A stretch of 59,706 nucleotides of DNA from Limisphaerales bacterium (GCA_003159675.1 PLQC01000126.1:1-59706), one strand, 5' to 3'; numbered from the stretch's first letter, positions 27,268-35,263 are shown. Numbers and translations: made by a program. The notes: a model not told the origin generated them from the letters alone.

Positions 27268-27825
27268 TCAGTCAACCAGCAGGGCGCAGTTTTTTCTGGC
27301 GGACTCGAGGGTGAGGCAGTTGCGCAGATAGTCCACGATCTGCTCGTGGAGCGTCTGGCAGCGGGCGCACCAGCGACGGGCTCCGGCCAATTGTTTCACA
27401 CAGCCCCGCAAGCCGCGGAAGCGCACCAATTGGGGCTCCTGCTCGAGCTGCAGTCGCAACTCGTCGCGCAACCGGTGGAAGAAGAACAGTTCGCACCCGT
27501 TGCCCGATTCATCCGCAAGGCGGCGCAAATCCGATTCGATCACGCGTGGTTGCGGCGGGGGCAGGTCGGGAAGCGCCGCGTCGAAATTGAAACCGCGGAG
27601 CACTTTTTCCAGCGCGCCGGCAAATTCGCCCACCGTGATCGTGTGCCGCCCCAGGCCATGCTTGAAGTAGTGGAAAACCGCGTTGCTGGCGTGCTTGATG
27701 AACTCGGGGTCGAACACACCGGCCTCGTCGCCGGTCAACTCCACGGAAATCATTTCGGCAGAAAACGGGATGCTTTGGCCGCCGGCCATTTCGAACACCA
27801 GACAATCCGACGCGAGTGTGATCAT
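27268..27825 (-). CDS. Uncharacterised protein coupled to nrdR
   Basis: A 185-residue soluble protein (MITLASDCLVFEMAGGQSIPFSAEMISVELTG ...). It is rich in acidic and leucine residues, with possible helix-rich C-terminal cysteines (RRWCARCQTLHEQIVDYLRNC). No known domain is visible. Its ATG overlaps the TGA of nrdR by 4 bp (ATGA), strong evidence for translational coupling, so it is a real gene. The motif VFHYFKHGLGRHTITVGEFAGALEKVL resembles no family I can name. It may work with the regulator or simply share its transcript. Confidence 0.72.
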   Translation of the reverse strand: MITLASDCLVFEMAGGQSIPFSAEMISVELTGDEAGVFDPEFIKHASNAVFHYFKHGLGRHTITVGEFAGALEKVLRGFNFDAALPDLPPPQPRVIESDLRRLADESGNGCELFFFHRLRDELRLQLEQEPQLVRFRGLRGCVKQLAGARRWCARCQTLHEQIVDYLRNCLTLESARKNCALLVD

Positions 27826-28277
27826 TGTTTGGCCTCCAGTTTCTTGACTTCATGAACGAAGTCGGTCGCCTCCTGGAAGCGACGGTAAACGCTGGCAAAG
27901 CGCACATACGCGACTTCGTCGATGCCACCCAGGCCATCCATCACCAGTTTCCCGATCACTTCCGCCGGCACCTCCTGATCGTACTTGCCCGTGACATCGT
28001 CCATGATCTTGTCCACAAGATCCTCCATGACCTTGGGACTGATGGGTCGCTTTTGACACGCCTTTTTGATCCCAGACAGGAGCTTTTCCTTGGAGAACTC
28101 CTCATGCCGGCCGTCCCGCTTGAGCACCATCAACCCCTCGCGCTCGATTTCCTCGTAGGTGGTAAAGCGGTGTCCGCAGCCGATGCATTGGCGGCGGCGG
28201 CGGATGGTGGCCCCTTCGCGTGAAGCGCGAGAATCAATCACTTTATCGTCCTGACAGCCGCACTTAGGGCATCGCAT
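27822..28277 (-). CDS. nrdR: Transcriptional repressor NrdR
   Basis: A 151-residue repressor of ribonucleotide reductase genes. It has the N-terminal zinc ribbon MRCPKCGCQDDKVIDSRASREGATIRRRRQCIGCGHRFTTYE (four cysteines in two pairs) and the ATP-cone domain VLKRDGRHEEFSKEKLLSGIKKACQKRPIS. Binding ATP or dATP controls DNA binding at NrdR boxes. The ATG at 28275-28277 gives the standard N-terminus; the track's longer ORF to 28349 is rejected. A possible NrdR box lies 39 bp upstream. Confidence 0.96.
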   Translation of the reverse strand: MRCPKCGCQDDKVIDSRASREGATIRRRRQCIGCGHRFTTYEEIEREGLMVLKRDGRHEEFSKEKLLSGIKKACQKRPISPKVMEDLVDKIMDDVTGKYDQEVPAEVIGKLVMDGLGGIDEVAYVRFASVYRRFQEATDFVHEVKKLEAKQ

Positions 28278-28315
28278 AAGAGCCACAGCTAATAGTGGTC
28301 CCGATGCTTCTAACA

Positions 28316-28329
28316 CACAAAGTATTGTG
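28316..28329 (+). promoter_or_regulatory. Possible NrdR-box-like palindrome upstream of nrdR
   Basis: CACAAAGTATTGTG is an interrupted palindrome (CACAA/TTGTG) that resembles half of the NrdR-box pattern (a/cCACAnTATaTnGTG). It lies 39 bp upstream of the nrdR ATG. NrdR boxes usually come in pairs about 30 bp apart before nrd genes; I see only one here, so autoregulation is uncertain. Confidence 0.3.
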
Positions 28330-28459
28330 GCGTCAAGGGGGACATTCATGGAACTTATTCACGGGCATTCGTTGCAGTCGCCGCGACGAAGTCCGGTTCA
28401 AGCGATCGAGGCCTTGGATGAATGCGGAAGAACGCAGGGCGGAGAAGTGCCGAAGGAAA

Positions 28460-28562
28460 CGTCCAACAAACAACATCCAACGCCCAACATCGAATCGCAA
28501 AAACGCGACTCTCCTTCCGCTGGATGTTCGAAGTTGAATGTTGGTTGTTGGATGTTTTTCCT
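28460..28562. repeat. CAACATCCAAC-type inverted repeat
   Basis: The left side (GGAAACGTCCAACAAACAAC... ending CAACATCGAA, 28456-28493) faces an imperfect inverted copy (TTCGAAGTTGAATGTTGG... to 28562) over a centre rich in cytosine. Similar sequence appears at 29661-29682 (GGAAACATCCAACAACGAAC), so the family flanks the metallo-hydrolase gene on both sides. A small dispersed element is the likely explanation. Confidence 0.5.
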
Positions 28563-28581
28563 CGGAATGATTTGTGCCGGG

Positions 28582-29511
28582 TTAAAAGACCCTTGGGACT
28601 CCTTCTTCGAGGATGTTGACGTTGCGGGTGAGTTTCTCCTTTTCAGCCACTTCGAGGAGCCAGCGGGGAGGTTCGTCGATGTCCTCAAACGAGAGTCGAA
28701 AGCTCCCGTAATGCATGGGGACGAGATATTTCGCATGGAGATCCTTGAATGCTTTGACGGCTTGGTCGGGCCCCATGTGCACGCGACGGAACGATTCGGG
28801 ACGGTAAGCACCGATGGGCAGGAGGGCGATTTCGGGCGGGAGGCGCCGGCCGATTTCTTTGAACCCGTGGAAATAGGCGCTGTCGCCCGCGTGATAGATG
28901 CGCCGGCCCTGGTGTTCGAGAATGAAGCCGCCATAGCCCCGATGATTATCGCGCAAGGTTCGTGCGCCCCAGTGCTTGCTCGGCGTCAGCGTGACGGTCC
29001 ACTCTTTCTGGGAAAAGCTCTCCCACCATTCCAGTTCGATCACGCGCTCGAATCCGAGATTGAGGGCCAGGTCGCCGACGCCCCAGGGCATAACGCCGAT
29101 TTTCGGGCGTGGAAGGCGGCGCAGGGTGGGTTTGTGGAAGTGATCGAAATGGGCATGTGTGAGAAGAATCAGGTCGATCGGCGGCAGGTGTTCAATTTTG
29201 AGGCCCGAACGCTTGATCCGTTTGAGGAGGAAGAGCCAGTTGGCGAAGTTGGGATCGATCAACACGTTCAAATTGGTGAATTGAATCAGGAACGAGGCAT
29301 GCCCGATCCAGGTGATCGCCACCTGACCGTAATTCAATTTCGGGAAGGCGGGGCGTTTGTACTGGCCGGTGCGGCGTGTCAGCAGGGCTTTCCAGACCAT
29401 CTCGCGAAAAAACGTCCTGGGATTGAAATGCTTCGAGGGCGTCAGATCTTTGAAAGACCTGGGCAGAGGCTGGCGCCGGGTGGCCGGGCGTTGTGATGTC
29501 TGCTTCGTCAT
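28582..29511 (-). CDS. Metallo-beta-lactamase-fold hydrolase (NAPE-PLD/UlaG-like)
   Basis: A 309-residue MBL-fold enzyme. The metal motif is LILLTHAHFDHFHKPTL (HxHxDH), preceded by WIGHASFLIQF and followed by IYHAGDSAYF and PMHYGSFRLS with downstream ligands. The N-terminal part (about 60 residues) is basic and R/K-rich. The arrangement is that of N-acyl-phosphatidylethanolamine phospholipase D and UlaG-like hydrolases; related bacterial enzymes act on lipids or phosphodiesters. The exact substrate is unknown. The downstream gap is a repeat; the upstream gap holds a plus-strand terminator. Confidence 0.88.
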   Translation of the reverse strand: MTKQTSQRPATRRQPLPRSFKDLTPSKHFNPRTFFREMVWKALLTRRTGQYKRPAFPKLNYGQVAITWIGHASFLIQFTNLNVLIDPNFANWLFLLKRIKRSGLKIEHLPPIDLILLTHAHFDHFHKPTLRRLPRPKIGVMPWGVGDLALNLGFERVIELEWWESFSQKEWTVTLTPSKHWGARTLRDNHRGYGGFILEHQGRRIYHAGDSAYFHGFKEIGRRLPPEIALLPIGAYRPESFRRVHMGPDQAVKAFKDLHAKYLVPMHYGSFRLSFEDIDEPPRWLLEVAEKEKLTRNVNILEEGVPRVF

Positions 29512-29602
29512 ACGTCGTCGTCGATACTAGTGTTACTCGTGTTTGAATAAAATTCAAATCCACCCGTCAAAATGGCCGGGAATGTGGAGGAACCGGGAAA
29601 TC

Positions 29603-29634
29603 AAGCCCGCCGGCCTTGCGCAGGCGGGTTTTTT
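29603..29634 (+). terminator. Orphan intrinsic terminator on the plus strand
   Basis: AAGCCCGCC and GGCGGGTTTTTT form a strong stem (loop GGCCTTGCGCA) followed by T6. No coding gene ends upstream on the plus strand: the nearest gene (29511) is divergent. It could end a small RNA transcribed from about 29540, where a TAAAAT element sits, or be a leftover of a deleted gene. Confidence 0.65.
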
Positions 29635-29740
29635 GTTTGGTGCGCCCGGCAGCGCAATGAGGAAACATCCAACAACGAACAGCCAAGTGTGTTTGTACAA
29701 AGATGTCGCCCCTGACGAGGCTGTTTGATAATGAATCCAC

Positions 29741-30286
29741 ATGGCCAAACTTGAAAAACAGCTCGACAAATTCCTGCGCAAAAAGCCGTCGCTCGGCGAG
29801 GGCGTGTACATCGCCACCGGCGCGATGGTTCTCGGCGACGTCACCCTCGGCGAGTATTCGAGCGTCTGGTACAATGCCGTGCTGCGCGGAGACATCAACC
29901 GCATTGTCGTCGGACACCATTCGAACATCCAGGACAATGCCGTGCTTCATCTGGCGGACGATTTTCCCTGCCGCATCGGCAATTACGTCACCGTGGGCCA
30001 TTCGGCCGTCATTCATGCCTGCACGGTGGAGGACGAAGTCCTGGTCGGCATGGGAGCGGTGATCCTCGACGGCGCGGTCGTCGGGAAACAATCCATCATT
30101 GGCGCGAAGGCGCTCGTGACGCAAGGCACGCGGATTCCGCCCAGGTCGATCGCGCCCGCGAAGGTGGTGCGGGCACTGACCCGAAAGGAGCGTGCGGGAT
30201 TGAAGGCCTGGGCGAAGAAGTACGTTGGAAACGCGGCCTACTGCCTGAAACACCGCATCAATCTCTCAGGTCCCCTGACAGGTTGA
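29741..30286 (+). CDS. Gamma-carbonic-anhydrase-like protein (PaaY/YrdA family)
   Basis: A 181-residue left-handed beta-helix protein starting MAKLEKQLDKFLRKKPSLGEGVYIATGAMVLGDVTLGEYSSVWYNAVLRGDINRIVVGHHSNIQDNAVLH. It has the gamma-CA metal histidines in NIQDNAVLH and VTVGHSAVIHAC. The sequence matches the PaaY/YrdA group; only some members show carbonic anhydrase activity, so the annotation is family-level. Length and ATG start are normal. The gene stands alone, 34 bp from a convergent DUF1361 gene. Confidence 0.88.
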   Translation: MAKLEKQLDKFLRKKPSLGEGVYIATGAMVLGDVTLGEYSSVWYNAVLRGDINRIVVGHHSNIQDNAVLHLADDFPCRIGNYVTVGHSAVIHACTVEDEVLVGMGAVILDGAVVGKQSIIGAKALVTQGTRIPPRSIAPAKVVRALTRKERAGLKAWAKKYVGNAAYCLKHRINLSGPLTG

Positions 30287-30319
30287 TGCGTTCAGTTCAA
30301 GTTCCCGCGACATGGCGCG

Positions 30320-31039
30320 TCAAGCCTCGCTGGTTCGGCTGCCGGCCGGGATCGTGGCCGGCTGGGCGGGTGAAAGGTGTGTCAGAGCATAGAGCATCAG
30401 GTAAGCGATGAACAAGAAAGCGGCGAAGAGCAACGGAAAGGCAATCGACGCCGGATTGTAAACCGACCCCGCCGTCCACGTCCCGACGCCGTGATACAGT
30501 CTCGTGGGATTGACCACCACGTCCCAGCTGTTAAACCGCAGGAAGCGGCCGAGGAAGATCCCGAAGCTGCCCAAGGCGGTGGCGGCAGCGATGAAAATCC
30601 AACTCGCGATGCGCCCGAACTTTCCGGCCACGAGGGATTGCATGAGGTAGAGCGACAGGAATCCTAGCACCAGACCTGTGAACGCGCACATCAAAATGGG
30701 CGCCAGGTCCACCCAGAAATGCCCGTAAAAGCGCGTCGTCAGATGGACCAGATCGGTGAAGATATAAGGGGCATTGGGGAAAAACAGCAGCCATCCCAGG
30801 ACAAATCCCGCAAGACGGAGAGGTTGATTGGCCCGATGCCTGTAATGATCGCAGGCGAGCAGCGCGAAAACGAGCGGCAGCCAGGCCAGGAATAGGTTCC
30901 AGATCAGGAACCCGTAATGGAGATCGCCGGTCCAGCAGATGCGCGCGAGGACCACCGCGACGCTGATGGCCGAGGCAAAGGCCAGAGCCAGCATCGGAGC
31001 GGCCGTTTCGCGTTTGAAAAACAGGTGCAGCACTTTCAT
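30320..31039 (-). CDS. DUF1361 polytopic membrane protein
   Basis: A 239-residue protein with six or seven hydrophobic segments (for example MLALAFASAISVAVVLARICW, FLAWLPLVFALLACD, LAGFVLGWLLFFPNAPYIFTDLVHL, SLYLMQSLVAGKF). FPNAPYIFTDLVHL is the DUF1361 signature. The function of the family is unknown. It is the distal gene of a leftward membrane-protein set after ispH, with 117 bp to the next. The ends are typical for the family. Confidence 0.82.
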   Translation of the reverse strand: MKVLHLFFKRETAAPMLALAFASAISVAVVLARICWTGDLHYGFLIWNLFLAWLPLVFALLACDHYRHRANQPLRLAGFVLGWLLFFPNAPYIFTDLVHLTTRFYGHFWVDLAPILMCAFTGLVLGFLSLYLMQSLVAGKFGRIASWIFIAAATALGSFGIFLGRFLRFNSWDVVVNPTRLYHGVGTWTAGSVYNPASIAFPLLFAAFLFIAYLMLYALTHLSPAQPATIPAGSRTSEA

Positions 31040-31156
31040 AATGTTCGGATTAGACCTTTCAACCGGGCAATCTGCTCAATGTGGGAACCAGGTGGCTTTT
31101 CGCCTTTTTATCAGGTGTTTCGCCGAATTGTCAGCACGCCTTCGGGCTTTTATCGT

Positions 31157-31933
31157 TTAATGAGCCGCCAGCGATCCTTCCGGGGATGATTTCAAGCACT
31201 CCCCCCAATAGTTCAAAAAGAACTTTTTCTCTTTCGGCAGAAAGGAATCCGCCGTCCCCACGATGGGCCTCAAGGCGGTGGTCATTTGCAGGACAACCAA
31301 AATGAGGATGATCACCCACGTGTTGAATCCTGCGTTGGACCGCGCCTGTGAATGAGAGAAGCCGGCTTCGATGAAGCGCAGGCCGAACAGCGTAGCGATG
31401 CCCCAGAACAGCAAATGAAGCGTGCCCATCCAGTTGACCGAGGCTGTGGATTGCGAAAAGAGCCACGCCACCGGCGCAAAGCCGAGCAGCAAAAGCGTCA
31501 TCAGCATCAACAGCCCTGCAACCAATCCGAACATTTCGACCAGCCGCGCCTGCGAGCCGCTGAGGCAGGCGAAGATGTAAAGGCTCGGAAGACAAATCAG
31601 AACCGACACGAACAAACCGCCCGCGATTTTGACCGGGGCAATCCACAGTTGCGAGCCGCCGGAAAACGTGCCGACCACCACGCCATATACAAGGCTGCAG
31701 ACCAGTGCAGCCAGGAGCATCAGCGCGATGAGTCGGCCCGCCCCGGGCTGGCGCAGTTGATACATGACTCGCTGCGGCTGCCGCAGGATCGCTTCCACCA
31801 CCGTCATCAGGTTGGGAATGGGCGCGCGTTCTTCCGGAGTTTCACCCGGAGGCTTGGGCGCCGCCGGATACAGGGGCGCGACCGGAGGGATTTGTGGCGG
31901 AACTTGCGGAGGGATCGGATTGATGGAGTCCAT
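31157..31933 (-). CDS. Membrane protein of unknown function with proline-rich N-terminus
   Basis: A 258-residue protein: the first 40 residues are P-rich and cytosolic (PPQVPPQIPPVAPLYPAAPKPPGE), then four to five hydrophobic segments (LIALMLLAALVCSLVYGVVVG, IAGGLFVSVLICLPSLYIFACLSG, LVAGLLMLMTLLLLGF, LHLLFWGIATLFGLRFI, WVIILILVVLQMTTAL). It may belong to the YIP1-like superfamily in general topology, but no motif confirms this. The next upstream gene (31954) is a similar membrane protein, so the pair may form one complex. Confidence 0.68.
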   Translation of the reverse strand: MDSINPIPPQVPPQIPPVAPLYPAAPKPPGETPEERAPIPNLMTVVEAILRQPQRVMYQLRQPGAGRLIALMLLAALVCSLVYGVVVGTFSGGSQLWIAPVKIAGGLFVSVLICLPSLYIFACLSGSQARLVEMFGLVAGLLMLMTLLLLGFAPVAWLFSQSTASVNWMGTLHLLFWGIATLFGLRFIEAGFSHSQARSNAGFNTWVIILILVVLQMTTALRPIVGTADSFLPKEKKFFLNYWGECLKSSPEGSLAAH

Positions 31934-31953
31934 GTTCGATGGGAGTTGAGGTT

Positions 31954-32670
31954 TCAGTCAAAATTCAGGAGATGCCGTGCTGCACGAAAAACAGTTTCGT
32001 AAAAATTGCCATTCAAAGCTGTCGCCCGCAGGAATTCGACCGGCAAACCCGGCGATCCAATGAACGGGCGCAAAATCCATGAGAGCTGGCTTCCCAGAAA
32101 AAGGTTCCCGGCCACCCATGCCAGCAGGACACGGCGGGCGACTCCCGCGTCGCCACTCAGGTCGCGCAGCAAATGCATCAGGCGCAGGTTTGCCGCCAGC
32201 CCGGCAAATGCGATGACTGCGACATGCGTGAGCTGAATGAAGCTGTACGCCGCGCGCGAAATGTGCATCCCGGCTGACAACGGCGGAGTGTTCCAGACCA
32301 GAAAGGCGACGAGTGGACTGAAGGAACCGAGAATGGCCGCCGCCATGGTGAAGCTCATCAGGATCGCCAGGAACGACTGGCGGAACGGGATATTCAACCC
32401 GAGCAGGGGCGCGAGCATCGCATTGAGAAGGGCGTTGCCGGCGGCGGTGAGGAGGAGGATCAAAGGAAACTTGGCCGCGACATAGGCGGCCTGCAGCGGG
32501 TCGCGCCACCAGCCCATCGCTGCACCATAGGATCCGGCCCCGACCACGATCACGCCCAGATGGAGCGCGAGCCGTTGCGCGTCCCATTGCTCGGACCACG
32601 ACCGGATCGGTCGCGACCCGCCGCGCAACAGCACACCGATGTCACCCCGGTTCAGTTTCAGGGTTTGCAT
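31954..32670 (-). CDS. Membrane protein overlapping ispH (YIP1-like topology)
   Basis: A 238-residue protein with about six hydrophobic stretches (LALHLGVIVVGAGSYGAAMG, FPLILLLTAAGNALLNAMLAPLLG, SFLAILMSFTMAAAILGSFSPLVAFLVW, SFIQLTHVAVIAFAGLAANL). The ATG at 32670 (MQTLKLNRGDIG) overlaps the ispH stop by 13 bp; the track start 32748 lies inside ispH and is rejected. Its neighbour 31157-31933 has the same size and topology. The set ispH plus two membrane proteins probably forms an operon, but no functional link to isoprenoids is apparent. Confidence 0.72.
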   Translation of the reverse strand: MQTLKLNRGDIGVLLRGGSRPIRSWSEQWDAQRLALHLGVIVVGAGSYGAAMGWWRDPLQAAYVAAKFPLILLLTAAGNALLNAMLAPLLGLNIPFRQSFLAILMSFTMAAAILGSFSPLVAFLVWNTPPLSAGMHISRAAYSFIQLTHVAVIAFAGLAANLRLMHLLRDLSGDAGVARRVLLAWVAGNLFLGSQLSWILRPFIGSPGLPVEFLRATALNGNFYETVFRAARHLLNFD

Positions 32671-33560
32671 GACGCTGGAAGCAGAGCCGGGCCAAATTGA
32701 GCGTGTGACCGCACCGAGGCGGCCCGACGGCAGTGATCGAGAAGCCATGCTTCCACGGCATCAATGACGGCATCGGGTGTCGATGTCCCCGCCGTTAAGC
32801 CCATCGTGGCCGCGCCGACAAACCACGCCGGGTCCAGGTCCGTTGTGGTCTGAATGTGATGCACCTGAGAGCAGTGACGGCCGCAGGTTTGGACCAGTTC
32901 GCGCGTGTTGTTGCTGTTCGCGCCGCCGATGACGACGATGACGTCGCATTGTTGCGCCAGTTCCACGGCCGCATGCTGGCGCTGTTTCGTCGGTCGGCAA
33001 ACCGTGTCGACGAACCGGACTTCGGAATCTGGAAACCGCCTTCGGATCAGGCCGACCAGATGGCGGGCTTTGTCGATCGGCTGCGTGGTCTGAGCGGCGA
33101 TGCCGAATCGGGGTCGCTTTCGGAGCTGCAACACATCTTCCTCGCCCAGGATGATGTCGAATTCACCCAGATCCTCAGTCAGCCCCCGCACCTCGACGTG
33201 ATCGCGCCGGCCGATAATGACAGGGTGGAAACCGTCGCGCACGAGTTTGGCGACGGCCTGGTGAGCCACGTGCACCAGCGGGCACGTGGCTTCCAGGACA
33301 TTCAATCCGAGCGCGCGTGTCCTCCGCAACGCGCGCTCGGATGCCCCGTGTGCCGTCACCATCACCGTGCGCGTTCTCACCCTGTCGGCGCGCTGCTCGA
33401 GGGTGATTCCCCTGGCCTCAAGGTCCGCGAGAACAGTGTCGTTATGAACCAGGTCGCCCAGGATCGTGAGCGGCTCGGATTCAGCCTGCTTCAATGCCAT
33501 CGCAATGGCATCGCGCACGCCGAAGCACATCCCCAGATGTTCGGCTCGAAGGATTCTCAT
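32658..33560 (-). CDS. ispH: 4-hydroxy-3-methylbut-2-enyl diphosphate reductase
   Basis: A 300-residue Fe-S enzyme for the last step of the MEP isoprenoid pathway, making IPP and DMAPP from HMBPP. Three conserved cysteines bind the cluster: AEHLGMCFGVRDAI, NVLEATCPLVHVAH and VDTVCRPTKQRQ; HGASE and GGANSNNT are also family motifs. The start MRILRAEHLG (ATG 33558-33560) is preferred to the longer one at 33581. The operon continues downstream into two membrane proteins. A palindromic site lies about 150 bp upstream (33707-33723), the same as before the wHTH/membrane operon. Confidence 0.95.
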   Translation of the reverse strand: MRILRAEHLGMCFGVRDAIAMALKQAESEPLTILGDLVHNDTVLADLEARGITLEQRADRVRTRTVMVTAHGASERALRRTRALGLNVLEATCPLVHVAHQAVAKLVRDGFHPVIIGRRDHVEVRGLTEDLGEFDIILGEEDVLQLRKRPRFGIAAQTTQPIDKARHLVGLIRRRFPDSEVRFVDTVCRPTKQRQHAAVELAQQCDVIVVIGGANSNNTRELVQTCGRHCSQVHHIQTTTDLDPAWFVGAATMGLTAGTSTPDAVIDAVEAWLLDHCRRAASVRSHAQFGPALLPASCKP

Positions 33561-33706
33561 GGTGCCTCCAGCCGTAAACATTCAGCCGACCACCAGCGCG
33601 AGCGCCCCATTGAACGCGACCCGGCGCGATTCCCAATAACGAAGGCTATCCGTGATTATTTCTTTCATGCTTTGTTCCCGATTGAATTGTTCGACATTCA
33701 CTATTC

Positions 33707-33723
33707 ACTTTGCACTACAAAGT
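33707..33723 (+). promoter_or_regulatory. Palindromic operator copy, between ispH and the wHTH gene
   Basis: ACTTTGCACTACAAAGT is a near-perfect palindrome (arms ACTTTG/CAAAGT). It matches the site at 34688-34704 at 16 of 17 positions. It is 38 bp past the end of the wHTH regulator gene and upstream of ispH on the same strand, so it may let the regulator control the ispH operon as well as its own. Confidence 0.6.
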
Positions 33724-33760
33724 AAAAGACCATGAAGATTCGGGTGTGTTCAAAGAAAGT

Positions 33761-34069
33761 TCATGTAGCCCGGTTTTGGCGGACGATTTGTTCCAGCAGG
33801 TTGACGTATTCCGAGAAGGATTTTCGGCCCCTGACGGTGAGGGAACAGGTCGTGAGCGGGCGGCGGTTCTGGTAGGATTTCGTCACGGAGACGTAGCCGG
33901 CCTCCTGCAGTGTGCGGATGTGTGTCGTGAGGTTTCCGTCGGTCATTCCGAGCGTGTCGCGCAACTCGGTGAACGACAGTTCCGGCGAGGCGGCGAGCAT
34001 GGACATGATGGCCAGCCGCCCTTTCTCGTGGATCACACGGTCGAGCTGGAGGAACGGTTCTGGGTTCAC
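33761..34069 (-). CDS. Winged-helix transcriptional regulator
   Basis: A 102-residue small repressor-like protein. The start is GTG at 34067-34069 (VNPEPFLQLDRVIHEKGRLAIMSMLAASPELSFTELRDTLGMTDGNLTTHIRTLQEAGYVSVTKSYQNRRPLTTCSLTVRGR). It has the winged-helix core with a recognition helix DGNLTTHIRTLQEAGYV, of the MarR/ArsR-like group. The track ORF to 34363 overreads the neighbouring frame. GTG overlaps the TGA of the membrane gene by 4 bp (GTGA), proving coupling. Two copies of the palindrome ACTTTGCAYTACAAAGT bracket the operon. The signal it senses is unknown. Confidence 0.86.
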   Translation of the reverse strand: MNPEPFLQLDRVIHEKGRLAIMSMLAASPELSFTELRDTLGMTDGNLTTHIRTLQEAGYVSVTKSYQNRRPLTTCSLTVRGRKSFSEYVNLLEQIVRQNRAT

Positions 34070-34680
34070 GCGGCGGAATTCCTTCTTGCAGTCAGACGCA
34101 AATACGCGCCGCAGGCCAGGTGCAGCACGCCGAAGAAAAAGCCCATGAGCCAATGCGCGCTGACCACGACCTTCAGCGGGACAATTGCCAGGAACATCAA
34201 GCTGGTGCAGGCCAGTCCGACGAACACCCACCCGAACAACTTCATGCCGCGAGGGATGAAAAATCCAGCCGCATGCAGGGCGCATCCGTAGAACAGCAGC
34301 CAGGTGAAAGTCAAAATAACCGGATTGGCGAGGCCGACCCAGGCCAACGTCAGCCCCAGGCACATTCCCGCCAGGAGCGGCGGCAACAGCGCGTGGGCCA
34401 CGCGGCGGGTGGGCGGCGACCAGAACGATTCATGGTCCTTGAATGCCTGTCGCCGCGCGATGAGAAACGCGCCGGCGACGGCCACCGCCGCCGTGCACAG
34501 CCACAGCCCGGCGAACGCCCCCATGGATTCAAGATGCAACTCCAGCCCGATGGCGGCCGCGGCGACTCCAAGCGTCCCGGTGGAAAGCATGACGGGAGCA
34601 AGCTCCCGGCGGTAGAGCGCGGAACGTTCCATCAAGGTGCGGATGACCTGGAGATGTTCGGAGACCTGATTCGTTTCCAT
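34066..34680 (-). CDS. Membrane protein co-transcribed with wHTH regulator
   Basis: A 204-residue protein with about six hydrophobic segments (LAPVMLSTGTLGVAAAAIGLEL, AFAGLWLCTAAVAVAGAFLIA, ALLPPLLAGMCLGLTLAWVGL, VILTFTWLLFYGCALHAAGFF, LFGWVFVGLACTSLMFLAIVPLKVV, WLMGFFFGVLHLACGAYL). The ATG at 34678-34680 (METNQVSEHLQ) is preferred, because the GTG further upstream lies inside the operator. It overlaps the regulator start. Such membrane/winged-helix pairs are common and often sense an unknown envelope signal. Function unknown. Confidence 0.72.
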   Translation of the reverse strand: METNQVSEHLQVIRTLMERSALYRRELAPVMLSTGTLGVAAAAIGLELHLESMGAFAGLWLCTAAVAVAGAFLIARRQAFKDHESFWSPPTRRVAHALLPPLLAGMCLGLTLAWVGLANPVILTFTWLLFYGCALHAAGFFIPRGMKLFGWVFVGLACTSLMFLAIVPLKVVVSAHWLMGFFFGVLHLACGAYLRLTARRNSAA

Positions 34681-34687
34681 GACATAC

Positions 34688-34704
34688 ACTTTGCATTACA
34701 AAGT
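34688..34704 (-). promoter_or_regulatory. Palindromic operator at the wHTH/membrane operon promoter
   Basis: ACTTTGCATTACAAAGT lies 8 bp upstream of the METNQ start, where a repressor would block the ribosome or the promoter. It is nearly identical to 33707-33723. The two copies, the small winged-helix gene next to them, and the palindrome structure together make a good case for a cognate operator. Confidence 0.65.
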
Positions 34705-34872
34705 ATTAATTGGCAAGTCCAAAACCAGGAACCGGCCGCTGAACAGGAACAGCCAATCGAGCGCGAAGATTCATTCTGTAATTGCCCCGCAGAAAAGTCG
34801 TGTCAATCCATTCTGGCCGGGTACTTTGAGCGCGTGATTTCCTGGAGATGAGATCCAGACGAAAGGAAAACC

Positions 34873-35178
34873 ATGCTGGTCGTTCATGTGCATATTCGTG
34901 TGAAGCCGGAATTCGTGGATCAATTCAAACAGGCGACGGTCGAGAATGCCCGCCAGAGTGTGAAGGAGCCGGGCATCGCGCGGTTCGACGTCCTGCAGCA
35001 GCAGCAGGATCCGACGCGATTCGTCCTGGTGGAGGCGTATCGTACGCCCGAGGCTCCCGCCGTGCACAAGGAAACCCGGCATTATCAAGTGTGGCGGGAC
35101 GCCGTCGCGCCCTGGATGGCTGAACCGCGTTCGAGCGTGAAATTCCTGAACCATTTTCCCGAGGACCCGGACTGGTGA
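34873..35178 (+). CDS. Antibiotic-biosynthesis-monooxygenase (ABM) domain protein
   Basis: A 101-residue single ABM-domain protein ([58 protein letters not shown] ... [32 protein letters not shown]). The pattern is that of LsrG/YgiN-like dimeric ferredoxin-fold enzymes, which act on small quinones or autoinducer-2-phosphate, or are oxidoreductases without cofactor. AAAGGA before ATG is a good ribosome site. It is followed after 85 bp by an alcohol dehydrogenase, probably in one operon; the pair may handle an aldehyde or quinone, but the substrate is not known. Confidence 0.86.
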   Translation: MLVVHVHIRVKPEFVDQFKQATVENARQSVKEPGIARFDVLQQQQDPTRFVLVEAYRTPEAPAVHKETRHYQVWRDAVAPWMAEPRSSVKFLNHFPEDPDW

Positions 35179-35263
35179 GAGGCCGCGCCTCCATAATCGT
35201 GGCCGGCTTTCCGGAACACGCCTTGGACGCCGGAAAATCGCCGGGAAAGACGGCCCTGTTTCC

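Noticed and set aside
33761-34363. 200-residue version of the winged-helix regulator
   Set aside because: Its first half is antisense-frame sequence inside the membrane-protein gene; the GTG at 34069 overlapping TGA is the real start.
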